A stretch of 58,334 nucleotides of DNA from Mycobacterium sp. E1214 (GCF_001666755.1 NZ_LZJC01000095.1:1-58334), one strand, 5' to 3'; shown: positions 18,913 to 30,578, numbered from the stretch's first letter. Made by a program: numbers and translations. Notes: generated by a model from the sequence alone, not told the origin.

Positions 18913-19667
18913 TACTTCTTGCCCTTCGCGGTGCCGGCGAATGCGTCGCGGTGCTCGTCGGCCACCCCCGCGAGGTTGAGCTCGAACGTGAACCCTTGCT
19001 CCATGCGGTAACTGGAGTTCACCCGCTGCACGTCGATCAGGTTCAGCGCCTCCTTGGCCGCCCGGATCACGCGGGTGTCCTTGGCCGCGATGTCGCGGGC
19101 CACCCGCAGCGCGGCCTCGTCGAGCTCCGCGCGCGGCACCACCTCGTGCACCGAACCGAAGTGATGCAGGGTGGCGGCGTCGACCGTGGCGGCGGTGAAG
19201 AACAGCCGGCGCATCAGGTGCTGCGGTACCAACCGGGAGAGGTGGGTGGCCGCACCGAGCGCGCCCCGCTCCACCTCGGGCAGGCCGAAGGTGGCGTCGT
19301 CGGAGGCGACGATGACGTCGGAATTGCCGACCAGGCCGATGCCGCCGCCGACGCAGAAGCCGTTGACCGCGGCGACGACGGGCACCGCGCATTCGTACAC
19401 CGCGCGGAAGGCGGCGAAGCAGCCGCGGTTCGCGTCGATCAGGGCGGTGAAGCCCTCGGTGCGCTGCATCTCTTTGATGTCGACACCGGCGTTGAAGCCG
19501 CGGCCCTCGGCGCGCAAGATGACGACGTGCGTGGCGGGGTCCCGGCCGGCCGCGGTGACGACGTCGGCGAGCTCGAACCAGCCGCGCGACGGGATGGCGT
19601 TGACGGGCGGGAAGTCGACGGTGACCGCGACGATGCCCGGTTCGACGGTGGTGGGGGTGATGGTCAC
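18912..19667 (-). CDS. echA20: Enoyl-CoA hydratase-family ring hydrolase EchA20
   Basis: A 251-residue crotonase-fold protein. EchA20 hydrolyses the five-membered ring (ring D) of HIEC-CoA to COCHEA-CoA. Seen here: VVILRAEGRGFNAGVDIKEM (oxyanion-hole segment) and VAAVNGFCVGGGIGLVGNSD (second oxyanion loop). It leads the echA20-ipdA-ipdB-ipdC operon from a GTG at 19667. The KstR2 operator shared with the SDR gene at 19736 is 40 bases upstream. Confidence 0.95.
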   Translation of the reverse strand: MTITPTTVEPGIVAVTVDFPPVNAIPSRGWFELADVVTAAGRDPATHVVILRAEGRGFNAGVDIKEMQRTEGFTALIDANRGCFAAFRAVYECAVPVVAAVNGFCVGGGIGLVGNSDVIVASDDATFGLPEVERGALGAATHLSRLVPQHLMRRLFFTAATVDAATLHHFGSVHEVVPRAELDEAALRVARDIAAKDTRVIRAAKEALNLIDVQRVNSSYRMEQGFTFELNLAGVADEHRDAFAGTAKGKK

Positions 19668-19706
19668 GGTGCCACTTCCTTGTGGGGCGGGTGGGGCAAC
19701 TACCTA

Positions 19707-19720
19707 AGCAAGCACTTGCT
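19707..19720. promoter_or_regulatory. KstR2 operator, echA20 / SDR gene
   Basis: AGCAAGCACTTGCT matches AnCAAGnnCTTGnT and is embedded in a longer imperfect AAGCAAG...CTTGCTT palindrome. It lies between the divergent echA20 start and the SDR start at 19736. Confidence 0.93.
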
Positions 19721-19735
19721 TGGTACGCTAGCACA

Positions 19736-20521
19736 GTGACTCGCGCCGAAGCACCCGACGCCATCAACCTGGGATTGGCCGGACGGGTGGTTCTGGTGAC
19801 CGGCGGCGTGCGCGGCGTCGGCGCGGGGATCAGCGCGGTCTTCGCCCAGCAGGGCGCGACGGTGATCACCTGCGCCCGCCGGCCGGTGGAGGGCTTGCCG
19901 TATGAGTTTCACTCCTGCGACGTCCGCGACGACGAGGCCGTGACGGCGCTCATCGATTCGATCGTCGACAATCACGGTCGGCTCGACGCCGTGGTGAACA
20001 ACGCCGGGGGCTCGCCGTTCGTGCTGACCGCAGAGTCCAGCGCCAAGTTCAACCGTAAGATCATCGAACTCAATCTGATTGGTGCGCTGCTGGTTTCGCA
20101 GTGCGCCAACGAGAAGATGCAGGCCCAGGCCGGGGGTGGCTCGATCGTCAACATCTGCAGCCTGTCCGGCCGCCGCCCGTCCCCCGGAACCGGGGCGTAC
20201 GGGGCCGCGAAGGCCGGCCTGGAAAGCCTGACGCAGACCCTGGCCGTCGAATGGGGGCCCAAGGTCCGGGTGAACGCCTGCGTGGTCGGCATGGTGGAGA
20301 CCGAGCAGTCCGAGCTGTTCTACGGCGACGCCGACTCGATCGCCGCGATTTCGCGAAACGTACCGCTGGGCCGGTTGGCCCAGCCGACCGACATTGGTTG
20401 GGCCGCGGCCTTTTTGGCCTCGGACGCCGCGTCGTACATCAGTGGCGCGTCGCTGGAGGTGCACGGCGGCGGGGAGCCGCCGCACTACCTGGCCACCACG
20501 AACGCCAGCGCGATCAAGTAG
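19736..20521 (+). CDS. SDR-family oxidoreductase (Rv3549c-like)
   Basis: A 261-residue short-chain dehydrogenase with TGGVRGVGAGISAVFAQQG as the dinucleotide loop, VVNNAGGSPF and the catalytic Tyr/Lys in GAYGAAKAGLESL. It is in the KstR2 regulon by operator position, but its step in HIP degradation is not settled. The GTG at 19736 starts 15 bases after the operator; the frame is open back to 19682 through the operator, which argues for the GTG. It probably forms an operon with the next SDR gene. Confidence 0.9.
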   Translation: MTRAEAPDAINLGLAGRVVLVTGGVRGVGAGISAVFAQQGATVITCARRPVEGLPYEFHSCDVRDDEAVTALIDSIVDNHGRLDAVVNNAGGSPFVLTAESSAKFNRKIIELNLIGALLVSQCANEKMQAQAGGGSIVNICSLSGRRPSPGTGAYGAAKAGLESLTQTLAVEWGPKVRVNACVVGMVETEQSELFYGDADSIAAISRNVPLGRLAQPTDIGWAAAFLASDAASYISGASLEVHGGGEPPHYLATTNASAIK

Positions 20522-20546
20522 AGGATCCGAACAGAATGGGCGGAAA

Positions 20547-22295
<1,749 letters not shown>

Positions 22296-22298
22296 GGA

Positions 22299-23471
<1,173 letters not shown>

Positions 23472-23472
23472 C

Positions 23473-23486
23473 TAGAACACGTTTCA
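23473..23486. promoter_or_regulatory. KstR operator, fadA5
   Basis: TAGAACACGTTTCA matches TnnAACnnGTTnnA and ends ten bases upstream of the fadA5 start. Confidence 0.93.
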
Positions 23487-23551
23487 TTAGTCTGACAAGC
23501 GAGGATGATGACCTGCCTTTTATCTGCGCAGGAGCCGTGTTTTACTGGCAC

Positions 23552-23565
23552 TAGAACACGTTGCA
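23552..23565. promoter_or_regulatory. KstR operator, cyp125 operon
   Basis: TAGAACACGTTGCA matches TnnAACnnGTTnnA, 29 bases upstream of the cyp125 ATG. The divergent region carries one operator per direction. Confidence 0.94.
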
Positions 23566-23594
23566 ATTAGTGTTGTAAAAGGAGCTCACTTCAC

Positions 23595-24845
23595 ATGGCA
23601 CCCCCCAACATCCCCGCCGACTTCGATTTCCTGGACCCCGACGTCAACCTCGCCGGCCTGCCGGTCGAGGAACTCGCCCAGCTGCGCAAGGCGGAGCCGA
23701 TCCACTGGGTCGACATCCCCAACGGCGCCGGCGGCTTCGAGGATTACGGCTACTGGCTCGTGACCAAGCACGCCGACGTCAAGGAGGTGTCCAAGCGCAG
23801 CGACATCTTCTCGAGCTGGCTGAACGGCGCCATCCCGACCTGGCCGCCGGAGATGAAGCGGGAACAGGTGGAGTTGCAGCGCAGCGTCATGCTCAACATG
23901 GACGCGCCGCACCACACCCGGCTGCGCAAGATCATCTCGCGCGGGTTCACGCCGCGGGCCATCGGCCGGTTGGAGGCCGAGTTGGCTCAACGCGCCCATA
24001 ACATCGCCAAGACCGCGGCGACGGAGGGCAGCGGCGACTTCGTCGAACAGGTCTCGTGTGAACTGCCGCTGCAGGCCATCGCCGGCCTGCTCGGCGTCCC
24101 GCAGGAGGACCGCGACAAGCTGTTCCGCTGGTCCAACGAGATGACCGGCGGCACCGACCCCGAGTACGCCGACGTCGACCCCGCGCAGTCGTCGCTGGAG
24201 TTGATCACCTACGCGATGGCCATGGCCGCCGAGCGCAACCAAAACCCCACCGACGACATCGTGACCACCCTGATCCAGGCCGACATCGACGGCGAGAAGC
24301 TCTCCGACGACGAGTTCGGGTTCTTCGTCGTGATGCTCGCGGTGGCGGGCAACGAAACCACGCGCAACTCGATCACCCACGGCATGATCGCCATGGCGAA
24401 CCACCCCGACCAGTGGGAGCTGTTCAAGCGGGAGCGCCCGACGACCACGGCCGACGAGATCATCCGGTGGGCGACTCCGGTGTCGGCCTTCCAGCGCACC
24501 GCCAACGAGGACACCGAGTTGGCCGGGGTGCGGATCAAGAAGGGCCAGCGGGTCGTAATGTCCTACCGCTCGGCCAATTTCGACGAAGAGGTCTTCGACG
24601 ACCCGCACTCCTTCAACATCCTGCGGGACCCCAACCCGCATGTCGGTTTCGGCGGCACGGGCGCCCACTACTGCATCGGCGCCAACCTGGCCCGGATGAC
24701 GATCAACCTGATCTTCAACGCGGTCGCCGATCACATGCCGGACCTCAAGCCGATCGGCGAGCCCGAGCGGTTGCGGTCGGGCTGGCTCAACGGCATCAAG
24801 CACTGGCAGGTCGACTACAGCGGCAAGCATGCGGTGACGTCCTGA
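23595..24845 (+). CDS. cyp125: Steroid C26/C27-monooxygenase CYP125
   Basis: CYP125 oxidises the terminal side-chain carbon of cholesterol or cholest-4-en-3-one to the acid, starting side-chain degradation. The 416-residue P450 has the I-helix AGNETTRN (250-257), the ExxR pair Glu288/Arg291 in ADEIIRW, and heme-ligand Cys360 in GFGGTGAHYCIG. Its first ~100 residues (ELAQLRKAEPIHWVDIPNGA and PEMKREQVELQ) look closer to the M. smegmatis form I remember than to the M. tuberculosis one. The ATG follows AAAGGAG. The stop overlaps the fadE28 start by one base. Confidence 0.96.
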   Translation: MAPPNIPADFDFLDPDVNLAGLPVEELAQLRKAEPIHWVDIPNGAGGFEDYGYWLVTKHADVKEVSKRSDIFSSWLNGAIPTWPPEMKREQVELQRSVMLNMDAPHHTRLRKIISRGFTPRAIGRLEAELAQRAHNIAKTAATEGSGDFVEQVSCELPLQAIAGLLGVPQEDRDKLFRWSNEMTGGTDPEYADVDPAQSSLELITYAMAMAAERNQNPTDDIVTTLIQADIDGEKLSDDEFGFFVVMLAVAGNETTRNSITHGMIAMANHPDQWELFKRERPTTTADEIIRWATPVSAFQRTANEDTELAGVRIKKGQRVVMSYRSANFDEEVFDDPHSFNILRDPNPHVGFGGTGAHYCIGANLARMTINLIFNAVADHMPDLKPIGEPERLRSGWLNGIKHWQVDYSGKHAVTS

Positions 24846-25864
24846 TGGACTTCAATCTCACTGCGACGCAGCAGGCCGTCGCCGACGTGGTGACGTCCGT
24901 CCTGAACCGGGATCTGAGTTGGGACGCGCTGGTCAGCGGCGGCGTCGCTGCGCTGCCGGTGCCCGAACGCCTCGGCGGCGACGGCGTCGGTCTGCCCGAG
25001 GTCGCGACGGTCCTGACCGAGGTGGGCCGCCACGGCGCCATCACCCCGGCGCTGGCCACGCTGGGTTTCGGTGTGGTGCCGCTGCTGGACCTGGCCACCG
25101 ACGAGCAGCAGGACCGGTTCCTGGCCGACGTCGCCAAGGGCGGCCTGCTGACGGCCGCGCTCAGCGAGCCGGGTGCCGCGCTGCCCGACCGCCCGTCGAC
25201 CACCTTGGCCAACGGCCGGTTGTCGGGGACGAAAGTCGCTGTGCCCTACGCCGACTCGGCGGACTGGATCGTCGTGACCGCCGACAACGCGGTCGTCGTG
25301 GTCTCCCCGAGGGCCGACGGTGTGCGGCTCGCCAAGACGCCGACGTCGAACGCCTCGCAGGAGTACACGGTCACCTTCGCCGACGTGGCGGTCGATGAGT
25401 CCGACGTGCTGGCCGGCGCCGCACCGCACCGGGTCAACCAGTTGGCGCTGGCGCTGATCGGCGCCTACACCGACGGGCTGGTGGCCGGGGCGCTGCGGCT
25501 GACCGCCGATTACGTGGCCAACCGCAAGCAGTTCGGCAAGCCGCTGTCGACGTTCCAGACCGTGGCGGCCCAACTGTCCGAGGTCTACATCGCCTCGCGC
25601 ACCATCGATCTGGTGGCGAAGTCGGTGGTGTGGCGGCTCTCGGAGGGCCGCGACGCCGACGCGGACCTCGACGTCCTCGGCTACTGGCTCACCTCGCAGG
25701 CACCGCCGGTCATGCAGACCTGCCACCACCTGCACGGCGGCATGGGCATGGACATCACTTATCCGATGCACCGGTACTATTCCACGATCAAAGACCTGAC
25801 CCGGCTGCTGGGCGGGCCGTCGCATCGCCTCGACCTGGTGGGAGCGCAATGTTCATCGAACTGA
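24845..25864 (+). CDS. fadE28: Acyl-CoA dehydrogenase subunit FadE28 (ChsE1)
   Basis: A 339-residue subunit, the length remembered for M. tuberculosis FadE28. ChsE1-ChsE2 is an alpha2-beta2 enzyme that dehydrogenates the three-carbon side chain of 3-OPC-CoA. FadE28 has ADYVANRKQFGKPLSTFQTV and THLHGGMGMDITYPMH-type motifs (TCHHLHGGMGMD) but no NEIQR-type motif, so it is the beta-like member. The ATG at 24845 overlaps the cyp125 TGA, and its 3' end overlaps the fadE29 start by 16 bases. Confidence 0.95.
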   Translation: MDFNLTATQQAVADVVTSVLNRDLSWDALVSGGVAALPVPERLGGDGVGLPEVATVLTEVGRHGAITPALATLGFGVVPLLDLATDEQQDRFLADVAKGGLLTAALSEPGAALPDRPSTTLANGRLSGTKVAVPYADSADWIVVTADNAVVVVSPRADGVRLAKTPTSNASQEYTVTFADVAVDESDVLAGAAPHRVNQLALALIGAYTDGLVAGALRLTADYVANRKQFGKPLSTFQTVAAQLSEVYIASRTIDLVAKSVVWRLSEGRDADADLDVLGYWLTSQAPPVMQTCHHLHGGMGMDITYPMHRYYSTIKDLTRLLGGPSHRLDLVGAQCSSN

Positions 25865-27012
25865 CCCCCGAGCAGCGACAGCTGCAAGCCGAACTGCGCC
25901 AGTACTTTTCGAACCTGATCTCGACCGACGAGATGAAGGCGATGGAGCAGGACCGGCACAACGAGGCCTACCGCGCGGTCATCCGCCGGATGGGCCGCGA
26001 CGGCAAGCTCGGCGTGGGCTGGCCCAAGGAGTTCGGCGGTCTGGGTTTCGGCCCCATCGAGCAGTCGATCTTCGTCAACGAGGCGCAGCGGGCCGACGTG
26101 CCGCTGCCCGCGGTGACCCTGCAGACCGTCGGCCCCACGCTGCAGCAGTTCGGCAGCGAACTGCAGAAGAAGAAGTTTCTGCCCGCGATCCTGGCCGGCG
26201 AGGTGCACTTCGCGATCGGCTACAGCGAGCCCGAGGCCGGCACCGACCTGGCGTCGCTGCGCACCACCGCCGTGCGCCACGGCGACGAGTACATCGTCAA
26301 CGGCCAGAAAATGTGGACCACCGGCGGCCACGATGCCGACTACATCTGGCTGGCCTGCCGCACCGATCCCGAAGCCGTGAAACACAAGGGGATTTCGATC
26401 CTCATCGTCGACACCAAGGACCCCGGATTCTCGTGGACGCCGGTCATCCTGTCCGATGGCGCGCACCACACGAACGCGACCTACTACAACGACGTCCGGG
26501 TGCCGGCCGACATGCTGGTCGGCGAGGAGAACGGCGGCTGGCGGCTGATCACCACGCAGCTCAACAACGAGCGGGTGATGCTGGGACCGGCGGGGCGCAT
26601 CGCGGGAATCTACGACCGGCTGCACGCGTGGGCGTCCAAGCCCGGCGGCGACGGCGTCACGCCCATCGACCACTCCGAGGTCAAGCGCGCGCTCGGTGAG
26701 ATCTACTCCATGTGGCGGATCAACGAGCTGCTGAACTGGCAGGTCGCCGCCGCCGGCGAGGACATCAACGTGGCCGACGCCGCGTCCACGAAAGTCTTTG
26801 GTACCGAACGCATCCAATACATCGGACGGCTCGCCGAGGAGATCGTCGGCCGGTTCGGCAACCCCGCCGAGCCGGAAACCGCCGAGCTGCTCGACTGGCT
26901 GGACTCGCAGACCAAGCGCAACCTGGTCATCACCTTCGGCGGCGGCGTCAACGAAGTCATGCGGGAGATGATCGCCGCGTCCGGCCTCAAGGTGCCGCGG
27001 GTGCCGCGATGA
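25849..27012 (+). CDS. fadE29: Acyl-CoA dehydrogenase subunit FadE29 (ChsE2)
   Basis: A 387-residue acyl-CoA dehydrogenase, the same length as remembered for FadE29. It has YSEPEAGTDLASLRTTAVR, GQKMWTTGGHDADYIWLA, LNNERVMLGPAG and the C-terminal FGGGVNEVMREMIA, the alpha-type signature. It pairs with FadE28 on 3-OPC-CoA. The ATG at 25849 lies 16 bases inside fadE28, and its stop overlaps chsH2 by ATGA. Confidence 0.95.
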   Translation: MFIELTPEQRQLQAELRQYFSNLISTDEMKAMEQDRHNEAYRAVIRRMGRDGKLGVGWPKEFGGLGFGPIEQSIFVNEAQRADVPLPAVTLQTVGPTLQQFGSELQKKKFLPAILAGEVHFAIGYSEPEAGTDLASLRTTAVRHGDEYIVNGQKMWTTGGHDADYIWLACRTDPEAVKHKGISILIVDTKDPGFSWTPVILSDGAHHTNATYYNDVRVPADMLVGEENGGWRLITTQLNNERVMLGPAGRIAGIYDRLHAWASKPGGDGVTPIDHSEVKRALGEIYSMWRINELLNWQVAAAGEDINVADAASTKVFGTERIQYIGRLAEEIVGRFGNPAEPETAELLDWLDSQTKRNLVITFGGGVNEVMREMIAASGLKVPRVPR

Positions 27013-27962
27013 CCGACATCCAGGAGGCCATCGCCGAGATCAAGGCCGCCGGCGGCCCCAAGCCGCGGGCGGGCCGCGACCCGGTGAACCAGCCGATCAT
27101 CAACAACTGGGTGGAGGCGCTCGGCGACCGCAACCCGATCTACGTCGACGAGGCGGCGGCCCGCGCCGTCGGCCACCCGGGAATCGTCGCGCCCCCGGCC
27201 ATGATTCAGGTGTGGACTATGTTCGGGCTGGGCGGCGAGCGGCCGACCGACGACCCCATGGGCCCGATGATGCAGCTGTTCGACGACGCCGGGTACATCG
27301 GCGTGGTCGCCACCAACTGCGAGCAGACCTACCACCGCTACCTGCGGCCCGGCGAGCAGGTCAGCATCACCTCCGAGATGGGTGACGTCGTCGGTCCCAA
27401 GCAGACCGGGCTGGGCGAGGGCTACTTCATCAACCAGCACATCATCTGGCGGGTCGGGGACGAGGACGTCGCCGAGATGAACTGGCGCATCCTGAAATTC
27501 AAGCCGCGGGAAGCGGAGTCGTCGGCGGCGGCGGTCCCGGCGGACCTGGACCCCGACGCCATGATGCGGCCCGCGATGTCACGCGACACCGCCTTCTTCT
27601 GGGAGGGCGTCAACGCGCACGAGCTGAGGATTCAGCGGCGGCCCGACGGCAGCCTGCAGCACCCGCCGGTGCCGGCGGTGTGGCAGGACAAGTCCGCCCC
27701 GATCGACTACGTCGTGGCCAGCGGCAAGGGCACGGTGTTCAGCTTCGTGGTGCACCACGCGCCGAAGGTGCCGGGCCGCACGTTGCCGTTCGTCATCGCG
27801 CTGGTCGAGCTCGAGGAGGGCGTGCGCATGCTCGGTGAGCTGCGCGGCGTCGACCCCGCCGAGGTGCGAATCGGATTGCCGGTACGCGCAACGTATCTCG
27901 ACTTCCCGGCCGGTGACTCCGGACCGGAATGGACCCTCTACGCCTGGGAGCCTGACGCATGA
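27009..27962 (+). CDS. chsH2: Enoyl-CoA hydratase subunit ChsH2 (MaoC-like plus DUF35)
   Basis: A 317-residue two-domain protein. Residues 1-175 are a MaoC-like hot-dog hydratase domain (VEALGDRNPIYVDEAAARA and GIVAPPAMIQVWTMFG). Residues ~200-317 are a DUF35-type OB-fold domain (QRRPDGSLQHPPVPAVWQ, GTVFSFVVHHAPKVPG). With ChsH1 it hydrates the 17-side-chain enoyl-CoA made by ChsE1-ChsE2. The DUF35 part docks Ltp2, giving a hydratase/retro-aldolase complex. ATG at 27009 overlaps the fadE29 stop, and its stop overlaps chsH1. Confidence 0.95.
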   Translation: MTDIQEAIAEIKAAGGPKPRAGRDPVNQPIINNWVEALGDRNPIYVDEAAARAVGHPGIVAPPAMIQVWTMFGLGGERPTDDPMGPMMQLFDDAGYIGVVATNCEQTYHRYLRPGEQVSITSEMGDVVGPKQTGLGEGYFINQHIIWRVGDEDVAEMNWRILKFKPREAESSAAAVPADLDPDAMMRPAMSRDTAFFWEGVNAHELRIQRRPDGSLQHPPVPAVWQDKSAPIDYVVASGKGTVFSFVVHHAPKVPGRTLPFVIALVELEEGVRMLGELRGVDPAEVRIGLPVRATYLDFPAGDSGPEWTLYAWEPDA

Positions 27963-28360
27963 CCGCGCCAACCGTGGAAGTGGGCACGACGCTGCCCGAG
28001 CTCAAGCTCTACGGCGACCCTACCTTCATCATCTCGACGGCGATCGCCACCCGCGACTTCCAGGATGTCCACCACGACCGCGACCTGGCGCAGGCCAAGG
28101 GTTCCAAGGACATCTTCGTCAACATCCTCACCGACACCGGGCTGGTGCAGCGCTACATCACCGACTGGGCCGGGCCGTCGGCGTTGATCAAATCGATCGG
28201 CCTGCGGCTCGGGGTGCCGTGGTATGCCTACGACACGGTGACGTTCTCCGGGGAGGTGACCGACGTCCAGGACGGGTTGATCACGTGCAAGATCGTGGGC
28301 CGCAACAGCCTTGGTGACCACGTCGTCGCGACGGCGACGCTGACGATCGGGGACGCGTAG
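27959..28360 (+). CDS. chsH1: Enoyl-CoA hydratase subunit ChsH1 (MaoC-like)
   Basis: A 133-residue single hot-dog domain. ATRDFQDVHHDRDLAQAKGS carries the catalytic Asp/His pattern of MaoC hydratases (DFQDVHHD), and the active site is completed with ChsH2. It begins with an ATGA overlap on chsH2 and ends directly at ltp2, so the three subunits of the complex are encoded head to tail. Confidence 0.95.
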   Translation: MTAPTVEVGTTLPELKLYGDPTFIISTAIATRDFQDVHHDRDLAQAKGSKDIFVNILTDTGLVQRYITDWAGPSALIKSIGLRLGVPWYAYDTVTFSGEVTDVQDGLITCKIVGRNSLGDHVVATATLTIGDA

Positions 28361-29530
28361 ATGTTGTCGGGTAAGGCCGCGATCGTCGGCATCGGCGCCA
28401 CCGACTTCTCCAAGGACTCCGGGCGCAGCGAATTGCGGTTGGCCGCCGAGGCCGTGCTGGACGCGTTGGACGACGCCGGGTTGAGCCCGTCCGACGTGGA
28501 CGGCCTGACGACGTTCACCATGGACACCAACAACGAAACGGCCGTGGCGCGCGCGGTCGGCATCGGGGACCTGAAGTTCTTCTCGCAGATCGGGTATGGC
28601 GGGGGCGCCGCGTGCGCGACCGTCCAGCAGGCCGCGATCGCCGTGGCCACCGGGGTGGCCGACGTCGTGGTGGCGTACCGGGCGTTCAACGAGCGTTCCG
28701 GCATGCGGTTCGGTCAGGTGCAGACCCGGTTGGCCGGAAGCGCTGGCGTGCAAGCCGATTCGACGACGGCGGACAATTCGTTCTCCTATCCGCACGGCCT
28801 GTCCACGCCCGCGGCGCAGGTGGCGATGATCGCCCAGCGCTACATGCACCTCTCGGGCGCGACCAGCCGTGACTTCGGCGCGATCTCGGTCGCCGACCGC
28901 AAGCACGCCGCCAAGAATCCGAAGGCCTATTTCTACGAAAAGCCGATCACCATCGAGGATCACCAGAATTCGCGGTGGATCGCCGAGCCGTTGCGGCTGC
29001 TGGATTGCTGCCAGGAGACGGACGGGGCGGTGGCGATCGTGGTGACCTCGCCCGAGCGGGCGCGCGACCTCAAGCAGCGGCCGGCGGTCATCGAGGCGGC
29101 GGCCCAGGGGTCGAGCCCCGACCAGTACACGATGGTGAGCTACTACCGCCCCGAGCTCGGCCTGCCCGAAATGGGCGTGGTCGGGCAGCAGCTGTGGGGA
29201 CAGTCCGGTCTCCGGCCGACCGACATCCAGACGGCGATCCTCTACGACCACTTCACCCCGTTCACCCTGATTCAGTTGGAGGAGTTGGGGTTTTGCGGGC
29301 GCGGCGAGGCGAAGGACTTCATCGCCGACGGCGCGATCGAGGTGGGCGGCCGGTTGCCCATCAACACCCACGGCGGGCAGCTCGGGGAGGCCTACATCCA
29401 CGGCATGAACGGCATCGCCGAGGGCGTGCGGCAGCTGCGCGGCACGTCGGTGAACCCGGTGCCCGACGTCGAGCACGTGCTGGTCACCGCCGGCACCGGC
29501 GTGCCGACCTCGGGCCTGATCCTGGGCTGA
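28361..29530 (+). CDS. ltp2: Retro-aldolase Ltp2
   Basis: A 389-residue SCP2-thiolase-like protein. Ltp2 with ChsH2 performs the retro-aldol cleavage that releases propionyl-CoA and androstenedione, the last side-chain step. The thiolase nucleophile is replaced: the equivalent segment reads QIGYGGGAACATVQQ, where the cysteine position holds glycine. The C-terminal NTHGGQLGEAYIHGMNGIAE takes the place of the thiolase GHP motif. It ends the six-gene cyp125 operon. A minisatellite and hairpins follow. Confidence 0.95.
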   Translation: MLSGKAAIVGIGATDFSKDSGRSELRLAAEAVLDALDDAGLSPSDVDGLTTFTMDTNNETAVARAVGIGDLKFFSQIGYGGGAACATVQQAAIAVATGVADVVVAYRAFNERSGMRFGQVQTRLAGSAGVQADSTTADNSFSYPHGLSTPAAQVAMIAQRYMHLSGATSRDFGAISVADRKHAAKNPKAYFYEKPITIEDHQNSRWIAEPLRLLDCCQETDGAVAIVVTSPERARDLKQRPAVIEAAAQGSSPDQYTMVSYYRPELGLPEMGVVGQQLWGQSGLRPTDIQTAILYDHFTPFTLIQLEELGFCGRGEAKDFIADGAIEVGGRLPINTHGGQLGEAYIHGMNGIAEGVRQLRGTSVNPVPDVEHVLVTAGTGVPTSGLILG

Positions 29531-29535
29531 GTCGC

Positions 29536-29587
29536 CGGCGCGCTTCGTCGGCGCGCTTCGGCGGCGCGCCTCGTCGGCGCGCCTCGC
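29536..29587. repeat. Minisatellite, 13 bp x 4
   Basis: Four adjacent 13-base units at 29536, 29549, 29562 and 29575 read CGGCGCGC(T/C)TCG(T/G/C). They differ only at positions 9 and 13. The array starts five bases after the ltp2 stop. Confidence 0.9.
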
Positions 29588-29593
29588 TTTACC

Positions 29594-29651
29594 GCCGAGC
29601 GTGCACTTAGTTTCACGCTCGGCGTCGAGTGTGAAACTAACGGCACACTCG
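29594..29651. repeat. Two adjacent short hairpins with a shared core
   Basis: Hairpin one has 10-base arms at 29594-29603 and 29614-29623 (GCCGAGCGTG / CACGCTCGGC). Hairpin two has 8-base arms at 29626-29633 and 29644-29651 (CGAGTGTG / CACACTCG). The loop edges share TTAGTTTCAC and its complement GTGAAACTAA. They could terminate the ltp2 transcript, but no T-run follows. Related copies lie on the far side of the next gene. Confidence 0.75.
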
Positions 29652-29696
29652 TACCAGTGAAGTGACGAAGCGAGTGACTCGTGCGACGCTGCGGTC

Positions 29697-30536
29697 GTGG
29701 GTGAGCCATTCCTTGGTAGCGAGGCCATCGCTCGAGGCTCACTAACCAGGGGTCAGTTGTCCGGCGGCTATACCCGACTTTTCCGAGACGTCTACGTCAG
29801 TCGAGATGCCGACGTTACTGCCGCCCTGCGCGCGCGGGCCGGATGGCTTTGGACGGGCCGTCAGGGTGTGGTCGCCGGGTTTTCCGCAGCGGCGCTACAC
29901 GGGAGCAAATGGGTCGAGGGCGAGACCGTGGTGGACCTCATTCACGACAACCGCCACCGTCAAGCCGGCATTCGGGCTCACGCGGACCGTATCGAGGAAG
30001 ACGAGATCACCGCCATCGCCGGGATCTCCGTGACCTCACCAGCCAGGACGGCTCTGGATATCGGCTGCTGGTATCCGATCACCGCCGCGGTTGCGGGCAT
30101 CGACGCATTGGCTCGAGCCACACGAATCAAGGCCGCGGATGTCGAGTTGCTCGCGGAACGGTACTCGGGCCGCCGCGGCATCGTGCAGGCAAGGGAGGCC
30201 ATCGCACTTTTCGATAGTGGGGCACAGTCTCCGAAGGAGTCGTGGCTGCGCGTCGTGCTCGTCCAGGCGGGTTTACCGCCGCCTCAGACGCAGATCCCAG
30301 TTTTCGATCACTTCGGTGAGCCGGTGGCTTATCTGGATATGGGCTGGGAAGACGTCAAAGTCGCGGCCGAGTATGACGGTGAGCAACACCGCAACGACCG
30401 TCGGCAATACACCTGGGACGTCCGGCGATTGGAGATGCTCGAGGGTCTCGGCTGGATCGTCATCCGGGTGGTCGCTGGTGACCGCCCCGCCGATATCGTC
30501 CGACGAGTACGCGCCGCCCGTGCCCGTCGAGCGTGA
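29697..30536 (+). CDS. AbiEi-like / DUF559 endonuclease-fold protein
   Basis: A 279-residue protein of a family common in mycobacteria, often labelled as type IV toxin-antitoxin AbiEi antitoxin-like or DUF559. The N-terminal ~60 residues (SEAIARGSLTRGQLSGGYTRLFRDVYVS) form a winged-helix-like AbiEi domain. The C-terminal ~80 residues look like a very-short-patch-repair/DUF559 PD-(D/E)XK nuclease: AYLDMGWEDVKVAAEYDGEQH, then WDVRRLEMLEGLGWIVIRV. No toxin partner lies beside it. It starts at a GTG, stands at the place of PPE63 in M. tuberculosis, and is bracketed by related short palindromes. Whether it cuts DNA is unknown. Confidence 0.82.
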   Translation: MGEPFLGSEAIARGSLTRGQLSGGYTRLFRDVYVSRDADVTAALRARAGWLWTGRQGVVAGFSAAALHGSKWVEGETVVDLIHDNRHRQAGIRAHADRIEEDEITAIAGISVTSPARTALDIGCWYPITAAVAGIDALARATRIKAADVELLAERYSGRRGIVQAREAIALFDSGAQSPKESWLRVVLVQAGLPPPQTQIPVFDHFGEPVAYLDMGWEDVKVAAEYDGEQHRNDRRQYTWDVRRLEMLEGLGWIVIRVVAGDRPADIVRRVRAARARRA

Positions 30537-30578
30537 AGCTACTTTCACGCTGGCAGGCGAACGTGAAGCTAACTTCGC
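30530..30578. repeat. Short palindromes after the AbiEi-like gene
   Basis: Arms AGCGTGAA (30530-30537) and TTCACGCT (30544-30551) form an 8-base stem that includes the stop codon of the preceding gene. A second copy with GTGAAGCTAA lies at 30563-30572. The GTGAARCTAN core matches the hairpins at 29594-29651. Confidence 0.7.

Noticed and set aside
18028..19869. A 613-codon frame suggesting a fusion upstream of ipdA
   Set aside because: The extra part is an out-of-frame reading of echA20 with Arg-rich nonsense; ipdA starts at the overlapping ATG at 18912.
29536..29651. CRISPR-like array after ltp2
   Set aside because: Units are 13 bases, directly adjacent and without spacers, and no cas genes are present.
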